64,000 nt of DNA from Pseudomonas wenzhouensis (GCF_021029445.1 NZ_CP072610.1:4030001-4094000); one strand, 5' to 3'. Positions 7,500 to 18,959 are shown, counted from the first letter of the stretch. The notes: generated from the sequence alone by a model not told the origin. Numbers and translations: made by a program.

Positions 7500-8007
7500 A
7501 GTGGCCAGCATTTTTGAATGCAGGCATTTCGGAACACTTGCCATGGCACCGCTCCGCATCTCCCCGCTCGTCCCTTCAGCGCCCTGGCGCTGGCTGCTTT
7601 TCGATTTTGATGACAAACAAACGCCGTAGGCAACCGGAGGCTTAGGCCCCACCAGCAAGACCGCCTCATTCAGCCCGGCAAGCCGGGCTGGCTAAGCTTT
7701 GACAACAAATACAAGGGAGGGGGCGTACTTGAAGCAGCCGTCCAGGAGCATCTTCAAGTACGCCCCCTCCTCCCCATACTTGAACCCTCAAGTATGGGGC
7801 AGTTGGGTGTTTTCCCGCGTAGCCATGGTTTGCGAAACGAATGTGCAGCAAACCGAGCGAAGAGGGAAAATGCCCAACTGCCATCGCGCAGCGACAGGCT
7901 TTGTTGTCAAAAAGCAGCTTTTGACTCGCCGCAGGTGAGTGGCTGGCTGGTCATTCGATGCAGAGCATGGCTAATAGGGAGGAATGAAGCAGGGCCTCCA
8001 GTTGCCC
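7500..8007. other. Gene-free stretch dominated by nested inverted repeats
   Basis: No convincing gene. From 7672 to 7920 the DNA is a series of hairpins. AGCCCGGC/GCCGGGCT is at 7672-7689. A 19-bp arm pair is at 7716-7734 and 7752-7770. A perfect 12-bp hairpin is at 7772-7799 (loop ACCC). An imperfect 18-bp pair is at 7799-7816 and 7866-7883. All but the first hairpin are enclosed by TTTGACAACAAA (7698-7709) and its inverse TTTGTTGTCAAA (7900-7911). The outer pair could be terminal repeats of a small non-autonomous element. The function is unknown. Confidence 0.6.
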
Positions 8008-8724
8008 TCACTCCCTCCAAACCTCCGCAGCGAGCGGCAGCTCATTCAGCTCAGCGCGCGCCTCACGCCAGGTTGGGAAATGCTCCCCGAGGATGGAGAT
8101 GAAGCGCTCGTTATGGGTGGGCTCAAGCAGGTGCACCATCTCGTGAACGATCACGTATTCAAGGAGATCTTTCGGCTTCTTGATCAGCTCAGTATTCAAG
8201 CGAATGTTGCCAGCCTTGTGGTTACAGCTACCCCACTTGGTTTTCATTCGCTGCAGGTAATAACCAGCCACCTTGACCTGCAGCTTTCGCTCCCACTTCT
8301 TGATCAGCGCAGGCACCACGGCATGCAGCTGCTTCTTGTGCCATTCATGCATCACCTCTGCCCGTTTGAGTGCATCGCTACCGGGGCGCACCGTTAAGGT
8401 GATGCGTTTGTGGTCGAGCATCACCGCAGGCTTGGCATCCAGGTAATTCAACACCATCAGGTAGCGACGCCCCCAGATATAGTGACTCTCTCGCTCCACA
8501 AACTGACGCGGTTCCTCTCGGGCCTGAGCATCCAACTTACTCTGCTGATCACGAATCCAGCCCAATTTTGAAATCGCGTAAGCCCGCGCGACCTCAAGCC
8601 GAGTGCTGGTGGGAGCGACTAGCGTGACCCGGCCCTCTGGCGGATGAACCGTCAGGTGGACATTCTTGATGTCCTTGCGGGTCACCGAAATAGAAATATC
8701 GCCCAGCTCAATAATCTCGTGCAT
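8008..8724 (-). CDS. YgjP-like (WLM/SprT-type) zinc metalloprotease linked to the type I restriction operon
   Basis: A protein of 238 aa with the zinc site HEMVH in YVIVHEMVHLLEPTHNERF (about residues 190-208) and the preceding RMKTKWGSCNHKAGNIRLN segment that marks the YgjP/DUF45 family. The N-terminal half is a beta-rich domain. ATG 8724 overlaps the hsdR stop by one base (TGATG), so it is the last gene of the restriction operon and translationally coupled. Such proteases are frequent partners of hsdR genes; the substrate is not known. Control of HsdR stability is a possibility, not shown here. Confidence 0.85.
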   Translation of the reverse strand: MHEIIELGDISISVTRKDIKNVHLTVHPPEGRVTLVAPTSTRLEVARAYAISKLGWIRDQQSKLDAQAREEPRQFVERESHYIWGRRYLMVLNYLDAKPAVMLDHKRITLTVRPGSDALKRAEVMHEWHKKQLHAVVPALIKKWERKLQVKVAGYYLQRMKTKWGSCNHKAGNIRLNTELIKKPKDLLEYVIVHEMVHLLEPTHNERFISILGEHFPTWREARAELNELPLAAEVWRE

Positions 8725-11700
8725 CAATAGCCCGGTTGGTTCTTGATGATTTCAAAAATGGCCAGGGTTGCTTCACGGTCACGCCCCATCAGCGGGAACA
8801 GCGCATTCAGAACCTGCGCCTCACGCGCGGAGTCCCCCCTCCAGGACGCCGGGGCTGATCCGCGCATGGCGGTATCAATAGCCAAGGCCAACGTCACTTT
8901 TTCAGCCTCATCTTGCGGACACAGGAAGGTGCTCGCAGCAATGCTATCGAGGTTGTTGAACAACACAGTGGCCTCGCGATGGCCATTAAGGGCCGCAGGT
9001 GAGCCTCCTGCCCCCTTCTGCGCCATCTGCCGAACCAACGCCTCAGCTTTGCGTAGGAACTCCTCGTAGGCAGCCGCATCATCCCGGCTCTGCTTGATCA
9101 GATCTTCCAGTAACCGAGACATCCCCTCGTAGAACCTAGGGTCAGTCAACTGCTCGCGGATGATGGTCTTGCGCACGTTATTGATGATGCTTTCGGCAAT
9201 CGCATCCTTGGAGAGATTGCCCTTGGCATTGAGCTTCTTGGCGATGGCATCGTGAACGCCAGTCTGGATGATCAACTCAACCAATGAAAAGTTATCGACC
9301 GTACTCAACGGATCAGCGGGGTCAGCCTGGATATAGGTATTGAGCAGATGCCGCATGTCCGCTTCGAATGGCTTGATATCCAGCTCCTCGCCAGAGTGCT
9401 TTTTGATCGCCTCACGCAAATCGGCGTAAAACTGCACTTCTGCCTGCAGCTTTTCAGCTTCAGCCAACGAGTACCCTGCTTCGGTCAGATTTTGCGCCAA
9501 ATCAGCAAAGGCCCGTACAAACGAGGCCACTGCCTTGTAGAAGGACACTCGCAGCGCCTCCGTCTCATCCAACGCATTGGCATCAGCGGCGGCGCCGCAA
9601 AAGTAGTGGATGAACTGCTCAACCTCACGCGGCGGTGCGACAGGGGCACATAGATAACTCAGGGCCTCACGGGCGGCATCCAGCTGTTTCTTGCCCTCGA
9701 CCAGCCAGTTCTTCAGCTCAACATTGTTGCTACCACCGTTGCCGGCATCGATATCCAGCTCATCGGAGGTGTAGACCGAAATAGCATCCTGCACATCACC
9801 AAAAAGCTCCTTGAAATCGACGATATAGCCAAAGTCCTTGTCATCACCGTCGAGTCGGTTGGTGCGGCATATTGCCTGGAACAGGTTGTGATCACGCAGC
9901 TCGTTATCCAGATAGATATAGGAGCAACTCGGCGCATCGAAGCCTGTCAGCAGCTTGCTGACCACGATGAGCAGCTTGAGGTTGGCTGGCTCCTCGATAA
10001 AACGGCGCTTGGTCTCTTCCTCATACGCGGTAGTGGTCTGCTCAGGCTTCAGCACGTAACGCGTATAGGTATCGAACTTATATCGCTCATCGCTTTGTGG
10101 CGGCTCACGGGAGATCGCGTTGTGGTTCGGCTCATAGGACGTAACGATGCCGCAGTAAGGGCCGAACGAGGTGTTCTGAAAAAGGCGGAAGTAATGACAT
10201 GCGTCGTAGATGCTGGCAGCCACCAGAATTGCCGTGCCCCGGTCGTTGTTCAACCGAGGTTTCAGACTGAAGTCCTCGATGATGCTGGCAATAATGCGCT
10301 GCTTGCGCTCGCCGGCACTCATAAGCGATTCCATAGTGGCCCAACGCTTACGGAGGATGGATTTCTGATAGTTGTTCAGCCCCTTGGTTCTCTGCTCGAA
10401 CCAGGCATCGATGGCCTTTGGCGAAGTCAAGCGCTGCGGCACGTCACGTGCTTCGTACTTGAGGTCCAGCACCACCTTGTCCGCGACAGCCTCGTGGAAT
10501 TTATAGGTGTGGATATAGGTGCCGAACACGTCGCGCGTGGTCTGTTTGTCCTTGCGCAGAAGCGGCGTACCGGTAAAGCCGATAAACAGCGCACCTGACA
10601 GCCACTGCTTCATCTGCTTGTTCATGTCGCCACCCTGAGTACGGTGGCATTCGTCTACAAACACATAGAACCGCCCATGTATGGGTGGAGGCGGTACGCT
10701 CAGATCCGGCTCGAACTTGTGCAACAACGCGCAGAGCAGTCGAGGGGTAGTGGCAGACAGCTTCTGCACGAGATCAGCACGAGAAGTGATGCGCGGCGAA
10801 GGTGAGTCATTGCCGATGACACCAGCATTGCGCATCACCCCGGAGATTTGCTTATCCAGCTCATCGCGATCAGTGATCACCAGAATGCGCGCTTCAGGGT
10901 CATGCTCCAGCAACCACTTGGCGATCAACACCATCAGGATGCTCTTGCCACTGCCCTGAGTATGCCAGATCACCCCGCCTTCTTTACGCCGCACCCGCTC
11001 CTGCGCAGCCTTCACTGCGGCGTACTGATGCGGGCGCGGCACCTTCTTGATACCAGCGTCAAAGATGATGAAATTGCGGATCAGATCGAGCAGACGCGAC
11101 TTCTCGCACATCTGCGCCAGTGGGCCATCCAGCAGACACCCCGACTTCACTGCCTCTGCACCGGGTAACGCTTGATAGCCAGCCGGCATCTCACGCTGAG
11201 TATTCGGCTCAACTGGCTCAGGTTTTAACGCGCCAGCCTTCCACTCCACAAAGAACTCGGCACGCGTGGTGGCAGTGCCATAGCGCAAGCCCTGAGAGTC
11301 GCTACCGGCGAGCACCAGTTGCACCGTAGTGAAGAACCCCAGGTTGAAGATTTCCTCCTGGTTGGTGATCAGTTGGTTGATACCGTCTGCCACGTCCACC
11401 GAGCTGCGTTTCAGCTCAATCACGCCGATGGCGAGCCCATTCAAGTAAATCACCAGGTCAGGGCGACGCTCGTGACCACCGCGAAGGGTCACTTCCTCGG
11501 CGATGGCAAAATCATTGCGCTCGGGGCGCTCCCAATCGACCAGATGCACTGTCTCGTGGGCCTGACCAACAGCCACCTGCACCGGCACGCCGTAACGTAG
11601 CAACTGATAGGTGCGCAGGTTGGCCTGATACAGTGTGATGCCGGTGGCATCCGCCGCAGCCATCAGTTTTTGCAGCGCCGCCGATATTTGCGCATCGGTG

Positions 11701-11876
11701 TAACCACGCCGTTTCAGGTTGGCCTGCAGCAGCTCAGCCTCAATGTTGCGGTTTTGCCCGCGCTTGCTCCACTCGCCTAGGTAGTCGTAACCGAGGCAAT
11801 CGAGCCGCGCTTTGTCCGTAAACAAAGCCACCACTCGGTTCTGGGTATGGCGTTCGGGGCGAGGTTTCTGAGTCAT
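8724..11876 (-). CDS. hsdR: Type I restriction endonuclease subunit HsdR
   Basis: The DNA-translocating and cleaving subunit of a type I restriction system. An N-terminal PD-(D/E)xK nuclease is visible around residues 140-160 ([10 protein letters not shown], then GVIELK). A superfamily 2 helicase motor follows, with Walker A TQGSGKS near residue 308, the DECH box in [11 protein letters not shown], motif [11 protein letters not shown] and the motif VI-like QAICRTNRL. The full length of about 1050 residues is normal. ATG 11876 is preferred because AGGA lies 9 bases upstream; ATG 11885 is also in frame. It is the fifth gene of the operon hsdM-hsdS-DUF262-DUF262-hsdR-protease. Confidence 0.95.
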   Translation of the reverse strand: MTQKPRPERHTQNRVVALFTDKARLDCLGYDYLGEWSKRGQNRNIEAELLQANLKRRGYTDAQISAALQKLMAAADATGITLYQANLRTYQLLRYGVPVQVAVGQAHETVHLVDWERPERNDFAIAEEVTLRGGHERRPDLVIYLNGLAIGVIELKRSSVDVADGINQLITNQEEIFNLGFFTTVQLVLAGSDSQGLRYGTATTRAEFFVEWKAGALKPEPVEPNTQREMPAGYQALPGAEAVKSGCLLDGPLAQMCEKSRLLDLIRNFIIFDAGIKKVPRPHQYAAVKAAQERVRRKEGGVIWHTQGSGKSILMVLIAKWLLEHDPEARILVITDRDELDKQISGVMRNAGVIGNDSPSPRITSRADLVQKLSATTPRLLCALLHKFEPDLSVPPPPIHGRFYVFVDECHRTQGGDMNKQMKQWLSGALFIGFTGTPLLRKDKQTTRDVFGTYIHTYKFHEAVADKVVLDLKYEARDVPQRLTSPKAIDAWFEQRTKGLNNYQKSILRKRWATMESLMSAGERKQRIIASIIEDFSLKPRLNNDRGTAILVAASIYDACHYFRLFQNTSFGPYCGIVTSYEPNHNAISREPPQSDERYKFDTYTRYVLKPEQTTTAYEEETKRRFIEEPANLKLLIVVSKLLTGFDAPSCSYIYLDNELRDHNLFQAICRTNRLDGDDKDFGYIVDFKELFGDVQDAISVYTSDELDIDAGNGGSNNVELKNWLVEGKKQLDAAREALSYLCAPVAPPREVEQFIHYFCGAAADANALDETEALRVSFYKAVASFVRAFADLAQNLTEAGYSLAEAEKLQAEVQFYADLREAIKKHSGEELDIKPFEADMRHLLNTYIQADPADPLSTVDNFSLVELIIQTGVHDAIAKKLNAKGNLSKDAIAESIINNVRKTIIREQLTDPRFYEGMSRLLEDLIKQSRDDAAAYEEFLRKAEALVRQMAQKGAGGSPAALNGHREATVLFNNLDSIAASTFLCPQDEAEKVTLALAIDTAMRGSAPASWRGDSAREAQVLNALFPLMGRDREATLAIFEIIKNQPGY

Positions 11877-11895
11877 CGGGTGCATCCTGCAGGGT

Positions 11896-13869
11896 TTACT
11901 CGGTCACGTGTTTGCTGGCGAGGCTCTTCAGCAGCACGTCCATCATTTGCTGGTAATGCTTACGTATGGCCTGAGCATCCCAGGGTTCGGCCTTCATCAT
12001 CAGGTGCTGCTTGAGGCTGTCGATGCTGTTGTTCTGATAGAACTCTTTCTTTGCCGTCGGCATGAAATTGCTGAGACGAGAGTTCTTGTCATGGCTGATC
12101 AGACACAGGTTGCCAAACGAGTTCAGAGTCTCGACATCGAGCGGAGCATGCCCGGGCAATGGATGCTGCGGGTAGTAGTGTTCCACCGAGCTGCGGAAGG
12201 TGAACTCGTAAGGTTTCACCTTCTCATCACCCTGATGTTCAAGCCAAAGCAGATAATCCAGGAAGTTGAACACCAGATTGTTTTCGATATTGCCGAAGCT
12301 CAAAAGCGGCTTCAGCGCCTCTGCCGTTACGTCTTCGCCACGGGTCTGACAGACGCCCTTGTTCCCGTAGATCATCGCGAAGTATTCCAAGCCCGCCTCG
12401 GCAGCCAGAAAGCGGTCAAAGACAAATGCCTTCGCGACTGACTCCATGTACTGCAGGTAGGCCTGAGCCTCAACCTGCTCAGCATGAAACAGGTAATGCA
12501 GCGCCGCGTTCAGCCAATGCTTGTAAACCAGCGTTGGCGTGGACACATGAAACGCCGACAGCAGCATCAAGATGCGACGATTGATACCTTCGTTGCCTTC
12601 TTCTTCACCAAAGGTATTCACATAGCTGCCGCGCCCCGCTCGGCTGCGCTCGCCGCCGTCGTTCCATTTGAAGCGTTTAAGGCTCCAACCGTCCGCACCC
12701 TTGATGAATTCGCGCTTGATCACAAACTGATCAAAAAGGTACTTACTGCGCAGCAGACTGAAGGTAAAACGCTTCACCGCAGCAGCCGGGTCAGGCTGCT
12801 TCAGAATATGGGCTTCAAAGGTGTCAAGCAGGCGCTTGTCATCCAAGGGGATGTCCGCTTGCGTATCTACACGCAGCACATGCAGCAGAAAGTTCGGGAA
12901 ATTGATCACCGTGTTGAAGCGCTCGGGCGCCTCATCACCCGTCTTATCCTGCTCGACACCAACAGACGTCCTGGCAATGATCTGCTCAAGGGTTAATGGT
13001 GCGTCCTGCCGGTCTACAAATTCCTGCGTACGGTGCAGTGCAGCAGAAAGCTCATCAAAGTTCGCGGGCTCAAACCGGCCCCAATTCTGCTCACCAAAAA
13101 TGCTGCTGCGCTGGCCGGGTGTGAAGCCCATCTGCACGTAACGCTCCATATTTGCGCAGGCTTCCCATACGGTGTGCAGGCAGTTCTGGCTCTGCTGGCA
13201 GCCCTGCAACTTCTCCATCATCCGCGCCTTGAGCACCTCGTGCTTCTCTAGCTGCTCGCCACGGTTGTTCATGATCTCGAAGTAATGGTTCAGGTCAGTA
13301 TCCGCCGGCACCTTCACCCGCATGATCTGCACATAGCGAAACAGAAAATCCGCGAACTGCTGGGGTGAAACGTCGTTCTCTTTGAGCTTGTGCGGCAACA
13401 CCTTATGGATCAGCCGATAGCCATTGAGGATGCCGGTATTGATCTGCTGTTCAGCCAGTATCTCAGCAGGGTCATCCTTGAAACGCCCCTCGAAGATGGC
13501 GGCAAAGGTCGCCCGCGAATGCTCGCGGCTATCGAAGTGGATACTCAGGTTGGCATACCAATCGAGGTCAACCGCCTTGCTGTTCTTCAGGTAGGAGGTC
13601 AGCAACGACAGCGTTGTCAGCCGCTGCTGACCATCGATGGTTTCGAACACGGGCGTTTTGCCGTCCGTGCGCTCATACACCACCAGGCTGCCAATGTAGT
13701 AGTTACGTGCTTGATCGCCACGCTTCGGCAGGTAGTCGATTACGTCCTGAATCAATTGGGTGATCTCACCCTCTTCCCAGGCGTAATTGCGCTGATACAT
13801 CGGGATAACGTAATCATCACGGCCGCCGAGTAGCTGCCGGATGGAAAGCTGGGTGATGGCCTCACTCAC
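11896..13869 (-). CDS. DUF262 plus DUF1524 (GmrSD-type) nuclease-like protein
   Basis: A protein of 657 aa. The N-terminal DUF262 domain shows [15 protein letters not shown] (about residues 21-35) and the DGQQR motif in [15 protein letters not shown], a nucleotide-binding signature of the GmrS/SspE/ParB-like group. The C-terminal domain carries HYYPQHPLP and the [19 protein letters not shown] segment of the DUF1524 His-Me finger nuclease. The start is GTG 13869, overlapping the upstream gene by 8 bases, so translation is coupled. GmrSD proteins restrict modified DNA; being inside a type I operon, this one may act as a second effector. That role is inferred. Confidence 0.85.
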   Translation of the reverse strand: MSEAITQLSIRQLLGGRDDYVIPMYQRNYAWEEGEITQLIQDVIDYLPKRGDQARNYYIGSLVVYERTDGKTPVFETIDGQQRLTTLSLLTSYLKNSKAVDLDWYANLSIHFDSREHSRATFAAIFEGRFKDDPAEILAEQQINTGILNGYRLIHKVLPHKLKENDVSPQQFADFLFRYVQIMRVKVPADTDLNHYFEIMNNRGEQLEKHEVLKARMMEKLQGCQQSQNCLHTVWEACANMERYVQMGFTPGQRSSIFGEQNWGRFEPANFDELSAALHRTQEFVDRQDAPLTLEQIIARTSVGVEQDKTGDEAPERFNTVINFPNFLLHVLRVDTQADIPLDDKRLLDTFEAHILKQPDPAAAVKRFTFSLLRSKYLFDQFVIKREFIKGADGWSLKRFKWNDGGERSRAGRGSYVNTFGEEEGNEGINRRILMLLSAFHVSTPTLVYKHWLNAALHYLFHAEQVEAQAYLQYMESVAKAFVFDRFLAAEAGLEYFAMIYGNKGVCQTRGEDVTAEALKPLLSFGNIENNLVFNFLDYLLWLEHQGDEKVKPYEFTFRSSVEHYYPQHPLPGHAPLDVETLNSFGNLCLISHDKNSRLSNFMPTAKKEFYQNNSIDSLKQHLMMKAEPWDAQAIRKHYQQMMDVLLKSLASKHVTE

Positions 13870-15271
13870 GGTATTTCATCTCCCTGAATAGCGCCTCGAT
13901 TGCCTCGGTTTTGGTCGAACTGTTGCTGGTGAGTGCTTTCAGCGGTTGATTGATAACGTCCGCCGGACGAGTGGCGTCCTTGATCAGCCGGAACAGATTG
14001 TTCGCCAGCACGTAGTTATCCATGCTCGCAAGCTGCACCACCTGCATCTGCAAACGCAGGCTGTAGGCCCAGATAAAGATTTTCTCGATGGCCCGCGACA
14101 GCTCGGCGTGGCCGAACTTATCGATGTAGTAGATCAACAGACAATCGAACATCGCCCGCACGTAACGATCACCCGTGCGGGCTCTCGCCGTGTAGTTGTC
14201 GAGCACCGCCATGATCCTTGGTGCAAAGCCATCGAGCGCTGCATCCCCGCCTCGCTCATGCTCATTCCTGGGCTTGCCGCTGATGCGCGCCACCTTGCTC
14301 TGGTAATGGCTGATCAGCTCAAAGAAGCGCCGACCATTGATGATGATCTGGTCCAGGTGGAAGGGAAAACCCATCTCACGCGAATCGACCTTGCGCTCGT
14401 ATTGCCCGTTGTAGTGATCGACAAAATGGTGGGCGATACGCAGTTGCTCCACATAGGGGTAGCTGGCCACCGTATCGATATTCACGCCCTTGAACAGGTC
14501 GCTATCGTCCTTGCTGAAGTAACGCGCCGATACGCCTTTTGACCAATTGCGGATGCGGTACAGGTATTGCGAAAACAGCGTGGCCAGCTCCTTGGTATCA
14601 CTGTTTTCCCAGCGGGCCACCGTGGCCACCTTCAATGGCTCGTCACGCGGGCTGAACTCACGCAGGTGGTAGGCCTTGAGCAGATCATGCGGTTCCAGAT
14701 CGCGGCCCCGAGCATTCTGCGAGTCGAAGAACTGGAAGGCCTCGGACACATCCGTCAGCGCCACCGCAACGACCTGGCACTTGTTCAGGAAGAAGTCGAT
14801 ATGCGCCTCGGTAAAGTCCGCACGGGAGACGATGCGGGCCACCTCAAGGTAATTGCTGTGGATGTTCTTATGCGAGATCTCGCTGGTAAAGCTGGGGTTG
14901 ATCATTACCTGCTCAAGCTTGAGTAACTGCTCCTGTAGGTCTTTGCGTTCGAGCTTCTTTTCCTTGCTCCGCTGAATCAATGCACGGGCCGCCAGCAGCA
15001 GGCTGATGGTGCGCTGCTGACCATCGACGATGTTGTTTTTCTCGCCCTCCCGGTGAAACACGATAGTGCCCAGGCGGTAAGCGGACTTGTCCTTGTGGAT
15101 GGCGATATCGGAGAAGAGTTGGTTGATGTTCTTGCCGGTCCACTTGTACGGACGCTGGTACTGGGGAATTTCCAGCGCCGGGTCCATAAGCAAGTCATAC
15201 ACGCTGGTGATCGTGCTGGAGAGTTCGGTGGCCTGCTGCGCTTGTTTTGCACCCATGCCCAAGTCGGTCAT
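13862..15271 (-). CDS. DUF262 protein without a clear nuclease domain
   Basis: A protein of 469 aa that starts with a DUF262 domain: [19 protein letters not shown] (about residues 34-52), then the DGQQR motif in [15 protein letters not shown] later [18 protein letters not shown] segment is also typical. I do not see the HxxP/N-rich DUF1524 nuclease motif that its neighbour has, so this may be the regulatory partner in a GmrS/GmrD-like pair. The ATG overlaps the hsdS stop by four bases (ATGA) and the next gene starts inside its end. Confidence 0.8.
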   Translation of the reverse strand: MTDLGMGAKQAQQATELSSTITSVYDLLMDPALEIPQYQRPYKWTGKNINQLFSDIAIHKDKSAYRLGTIVFHREGEKNNIVDGQQRTISLLLAARALIQRSKEKKLERKDLQEQLLKLEQVMINPSFTSEISHKNIHSNYLEVARIVSRADFTEAHIDFFLNKCQVVAVALTDVSEAFQFFDSQNARGRDLEPHDLLKAYHLREFSPRDEPLKVATVARWENSDTKELATLFSQYLYRIRNWSKGVSARYFSKDDSDLFKGVNIDTVASYPYVEQLRIAHHFVDHYNGQYERKVDSREMGFPFHLDQIIINGRRFFELISHYQSKVARISGKPRNEHERGGDAALDGFAPRIMAVLDNYTARARTGDRYVRAMFDCLLIYYIDKFGHAELSRAIEKIFIWAYSLRLQMQVVQLASMDNYVLANNLFRLIKDATRPADVINQPLKALTSNSSTKTEAIEALFREMKYRE

Positions 15272-16485
15272 ACCAAGCGCGTCCTTCCGGTGAGCAGCTC
15301 TTGCATCATGCCTTGTTTAAGGACACGGGTTTTGGCCAAGCGTTGCTCCAGAACGGCCAATTCGGCGTCCATATCGGATAGCACGGAGGCGATGGCGGTT
15401 TGTTCAGGAAGCGATGGCAGATCAACCTCAACAATCTTTAGCGACTCTTTATTCAGGGTGTAACCTTTCACGGCCTGTTTGCCATACAGAGAAAAATCAG
15501 TTCTTCCGAGTGCGTAGTACAGGAATTCACCACTGGCTTGAAGATTTTTGAAGCTGCAGATAGCTTCATTGGTGTAAAGATCACAGCCCGCAAAACACAG
15601 CCGCCCGATAGAAAGCTTGAAGCTCATCAACAGTGTTCCTTTGGGGATAACCTCCATTGTTGAGGCTGCCAACTCTGTGATTTCCTCTTTGGACTCTGAA
15701 ACCACTTTTCCTTGAAAATCAGCAATAGAAAGCCACTTATAGCCACGCCCCCAAAATTTTTTGTTTAAGCGCGCCGGCGTGCGCCCCATGGCTATGTCAC
15801 AAATCTCCCCCAACCGCTTAACCTCCCACTCGCTGTGGAAGCCGGAAAGACGGGTTTGGCCGGTGAGGAGCTGTTGCATGGCAGCCAGTTTAAGGTCTCG
15901 CTTCTTCGCGATAAGCCGCTCCAGCGCACCCAGCAGCTCATCCACATCACTTAGTGCCGTCGCGATGGCACGCTGTTCGGACAGAGAGGGAATCGGAACG
16001 GGCATCATACGAAGCGTGCCGGCATTTACGTTCTTCTGCGCCCCACCAATCTGACTCTGAGTGAAAAATCTCTGCCCGATCTCAGAGTTGATGTAGTGGC
16101 ATAGAAAACTACTATCCACCTCACGATGATTTGGCCGGGTGATTAGCGTGGTAAAACTTTGAGCGGAATCGTACTGGGGCGGAACGATGGCCGTAACACC
16201 TGGATAGCCCGTTCTCATAGTGAGCAAATCACCGCTACGAAGCCTTTTGTTTTTAAAGGTTATTTCGTATTCGGGGGCGATGAAAAGCAGATCACTGTCA
16301 TCTAGCTTGCCTGCTTTGACATTCTGGTTTCTGAACATCGGCACGCCTTTGACTCTGTAGGCGTGGGTCGCGGCGCTAGCAATACCGACCATGATTTTCT
16401 CGGCTATCTCTGTTAAAGACTTAACCTCCCACTGCATTGGAACAACGCCAATTTCGGTCTGCTTGTAGCCCGGCTTCACGGCCAT
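15268..16485 (-). CDS. hsdS: Type I restriction specificity subunit HsdS
   Basis: A protein of 405 aa with two target recognition domains, each followed by a conserved helix. The first repeat ends PIPSLSEQRAIATALSDVDELLGALERLIAKKRDLK (about 170-205). The second ends DLPSLPEQTAIASVLSDMDAELAVLEQRLAKTRVLK near the C-terminus. The two halves read different half-sites of the bipartite target, which cannot be predicted from sequence. It overlaps hsdM by 10 bases and the DUF262 gene by 4. Confidence 0.95.
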   Translation of the reverse strand: MAVKPGYKQTEIGVVPMQWEVKSLTEIAEKIMVGIASAATHAYRVKGVPMFRNQNVKAGKLDDSDLLFIAPEYEITFKNKRLRSGDLLTMRTGYPGVTAIVPPQYDSAQSFTTLITRPNHREVDSSFLCHYINSEIGQRFFTQSQIGGAQKNVNAGTLRMMPVPIPSLSEQRAIATALSDVDELLGALERLIAKKRDLKLAAMQQLLTGQTRLSGFHSEWEVKRLGEICDIAMGRTPARLNKKFWGRGYKWLSIADFQGKVVSESKEEITELAASTMEVIPKGTLLMSFKLSIGRLCFAGCDLYTNEAICSFKNLQASGEFLYYALGRTDFSLYGKQAVKGYTLNKESLKIVEVDLPSLPEQTAIASVLSDMDAELAVLEQRLAKTRVLKQGMMQELLTGRTRLV

Positions 16486-18959
16486 ACCGCCCCCATCTTC
16501 TTCAGATGTTCGTCCACACGACTAGCCAGCACGGCGACTTCATCAACAAGCTGCAGCAATGGCATGGCATAGCGCTCGCTGAGTTCACGAATACGCCCGG
16601 TCAGGGTTTGCGACACACGATCCAGTTCGCCCTGTACGGCGACGGTCAGGGTGGCCAGCCACTTGTCGTCCACCACCAGGGTTTTGATTTCGGCTTCGCT
16701 GAGCTGCGGGTACTTGCCGTGGATCTTGTTGTCGAGGTCTTCCTCGGCCTTTTTCAGCTTGGCCTTGAGGGCGCCTTGCTGGTCGAGCAGCTTGGCATAG
16801 TCGGCCAGCACCTTGAGTTCATCCTCATAGTCCGGGTCGTTATCGATCTCGCGTTGGCGGGCCTTGATGGCTTTGGCGGTGACTTTCTGCTTGTCGCCTT
16901 CGCCTTCGATCACCTCGCTGAGCGAGCCATCCTCACCACTGTGCTCTTCGAGCAGTTCGCTCATGCTTTGCTCGATACTGGACAGCTGCGTTTCCAGTCC
17001 TTCGATGGCGCTACGCTCAGCGCTGAAGTAGCGGGCAACCAGCAGCTCGACTGGAATCAGGTCGGACTTGAAGCGGCGCTTGCCTTGGCTGTAGTCATGC
17101 TTCTCCGCCCAGACCAGCTTGTTGTTCTTGTCCTTTACCTTGTGGATCTCACGCACTGTCGCGCCAGCCATCCAGCCATCGGCGCTGATCAGGTAGCAGT
17201 CGTCCTGCATGGTCTCGGCCCAGTAGTCCATCAGGTGCTGGTAGATGTCGTAATGGTCGAGCAAGGGCGCCTTGGCAAAGACGCTAAGCAGTTCTTCCGA
17301 GAGCTTGAAAATGAGTTCCTTGGGATGGCTGCTGGCGGCATCCGCAGCAAAGCCGTTGAGCTGCGGAATGCTGCTAGCCAGCCACTGGTTGTACAGCACA
17401 TCCACCCCGGCCTTGAACGCAGTGAACTGCGGATGGCCGAAGATAACCGGCTTCACGTCGCAGTTGACCAGCTCAAAGTAACCGGCGTGGCTGGCGGGTT
17501 TGAACAGGGCCGTACGCAGATCAGGCATCACTTGCCAGTAGCGATCCAGAGCATCGATATCCCGCTCGGGAATACCGCCACGCAAGTGGCCGTCGATATC
17601 CTGAATATCCTCCGGCTCGCTGCTGTCGATATAGCGCGGCAGGTTGAGGTTGAAGTCGTTCTTCGGATCACTGATCTCGTCGAAGGCGACCATACGTGCG
17701 TAACGCGGCACATCGACCATGCGGGTAAAGGTATCGACGATCTTGTGCACATCCTGGTCGCGCAGACGGTTTTTCGGGCCGTCTTTGATAAAGCCTTTGG
17801 CGGCATCGATCATAAAGATGCCTTTACGCGCGCTGGCATTTTCCTTGTCCAACACCAGGATGCAGGCGGGAATGCCGGTGCCGTAAAACAGGTTGGCCGG
17901 CAAGCCTATGATGGCCTTGAGGTAGCCGGAGCGCACTAGCTTCTCGCGGATTACCGCCTCGGCATTGCCACGAAAAAGCACGCCGTGAGGCAGGATGCAG
18001 GCGGCTTTGCCGGTGTTTTTCATGGAGCGGATGATGTGCAACAGAAAGGCATAGTCGCCTTGTTTGGCGGGCGGCTCGCCCCAGGCAAAGCGCTGGTAGG
18101 GATCGTTGGCAGGCGTTAAACCAACGCTCCAGGTTTTGACCGAGAACGGCGGGTTAGCCACCACGTAGTCATAGGTACGCAGCTGTTCGCCATCCTTGAA
18201 CTTGGGCGTGGACAGCGTGTTGCCCTGCAGGATGTTGGCGGTCGGGAAGTCATGAAGGATCATGTTCATGCGGGCAAGACCAGCTGTGGTCACGTCCATC
18301 TCCTGCCCTTCCAGGGTGATGTGCTTCCCGGCCTGGTCAGCCACTTTCAGCAACAGCGAACCTGAGCCGCAGGTCGGGTCATATACCGTGGTTGAGCCCA
18401 CTGAATTTGCAGGCGTGATACCAATGACCTTGGCGATAACGCGGCTGACCTCGGACGGAGTGTAGAACTGCCCTTTGCTCTTGCCGCTTTCGCTGGCGAA
18501 GTGGCGCATCAGGTATTCGTAGGCGTCGCCGAGGATGTCGTCGTTGTCGGCGCGGTTCTTCGAGAAATCCAGCTCAGGCTTTTCGAAAATCGCAACCAGA
18601 TTGCTGAGTCGCTCCACCATGTCCTTCCCCTCGCCGAGCTTGCTCGGGTCGTTGAAGTCGGGGAAGTCACTGCGGGCAAGCCGGGCGTTGGCATCGATCA
18701 GCGGCTGGATGATCTGCGTGTTGATCTTGTCGCCGATATCGGCCTTGCCCTTGAGGGCGACCATATCCTTGAAGCTGGCACCTGCCGGGATGGTCACCGG
18801 TGGCGCGAAGTCATCCGAATTGCCGTACTTGTCGGAGATGTACTTGATGAACAGCATGAACAGGACGTAGTCCTTGTACTGGCTGGCATCCATCCCGCCA
18901 CGCAACTCGTCGCACGAAGCCCAGAGGGAGGAGTAAAGGTCGGATTTCTTGATAGCCAC
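16476..18959 (-). CDS. hsdM: Type I DNA methyltransferase subunit HsdM
   Basis: N6-adenine methyltransferase of 827 aa. The helical N-terminal domain begins with AIKKSDLYSSLWASCDELRG. The S-adenosylmethionine motif DPTCGSGS is at about residues 194-201 and the catalytic NPPF at about 269-272. After the core there is a long C-terminal extension with a coiled coil (about 640-770), longer than the ~500 aa of E. coli HsdM but usual in this subfamily. GTG 18959 was chosen for the AAGGA 6 bases upstream; TTG 18965 lacks one. It is the first gene of the six-gene minus-strand operon. Confidence 0.95.
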   Translation of the reverse strand: MAIKKSDLYSSLWASCDELRGGMDASQYKDYVLFMLFIKYISDKYGNSDDFAPPVTIPAGASFKDMVALKGKADIGDKINTQIIQPLIDANARLARSDFPDFNDPSKLGEGKDMVERLSNLVAIFEKPELDFSKNRADNDDILGDAYEYLMRHFASESGKSKGQFYTPSEVSRVIAKVIGITPANSVGSTTVYDPTCGSGSLLLKVADQAGKHITLEGQEMDVTTAGLARMNMILHDFPTANILQGNTLSTPKFKDGEQLRTYDYVVANPPFSVKTWSVGLTPANDPYQRFAWGEPPAKQGDYAFLLHIIRSMKNTGKAACILPHGVLFRGNAEAVIREKLVRSGYLKAIIGLPANLFYGTGIPACILVLDKENASARKGIFMIDAAKGFIKDGPKNRLRDQDVHKIVDTFTRMVDVPRYARMVAFDEISDPKNDFNLNLPRYIDSSEPEDIQDIDGHLRGGIPERDIDALDRYWQVMPDLRTALFKPASHAGYFELVNCDVKPVIFGHPQFTAFKAGVDVLYNQWLASSIPQLNGFAADAASSHPKELIFKLSEELLSVFAKAPLLDHYDIYQHLMDYWAETMQDDCYLISADGWMAGATVREIHKVKDKNNKLVWAEKHDYSQGKRRFKSDLIPVELLVARYFSAERSAIEGLETQLSSIEQSMSELLEEHSGEDGSLSEVIEGEGDKQKVTAKAIKARQREIDNDPDYEDELKVLADYAKLLDQQGALKAKLKKAEEDLDNKIHGKYPQLSEAEIKTLVVDDKWLATLTVAVQGELDRVSQTLTGRIRELSERYAMPLLQLVDEVAVLASRVDEHLKKMGAVWP

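Noticed and set aside
7442-7669. Minus-strand 75-aa frame (ends near IS right side)
   Set aside because: Similar short frames are often annotated in Pseudomonas, but here there is no ribosome binding site and it overlaps a terminator and low-complexity DNA.
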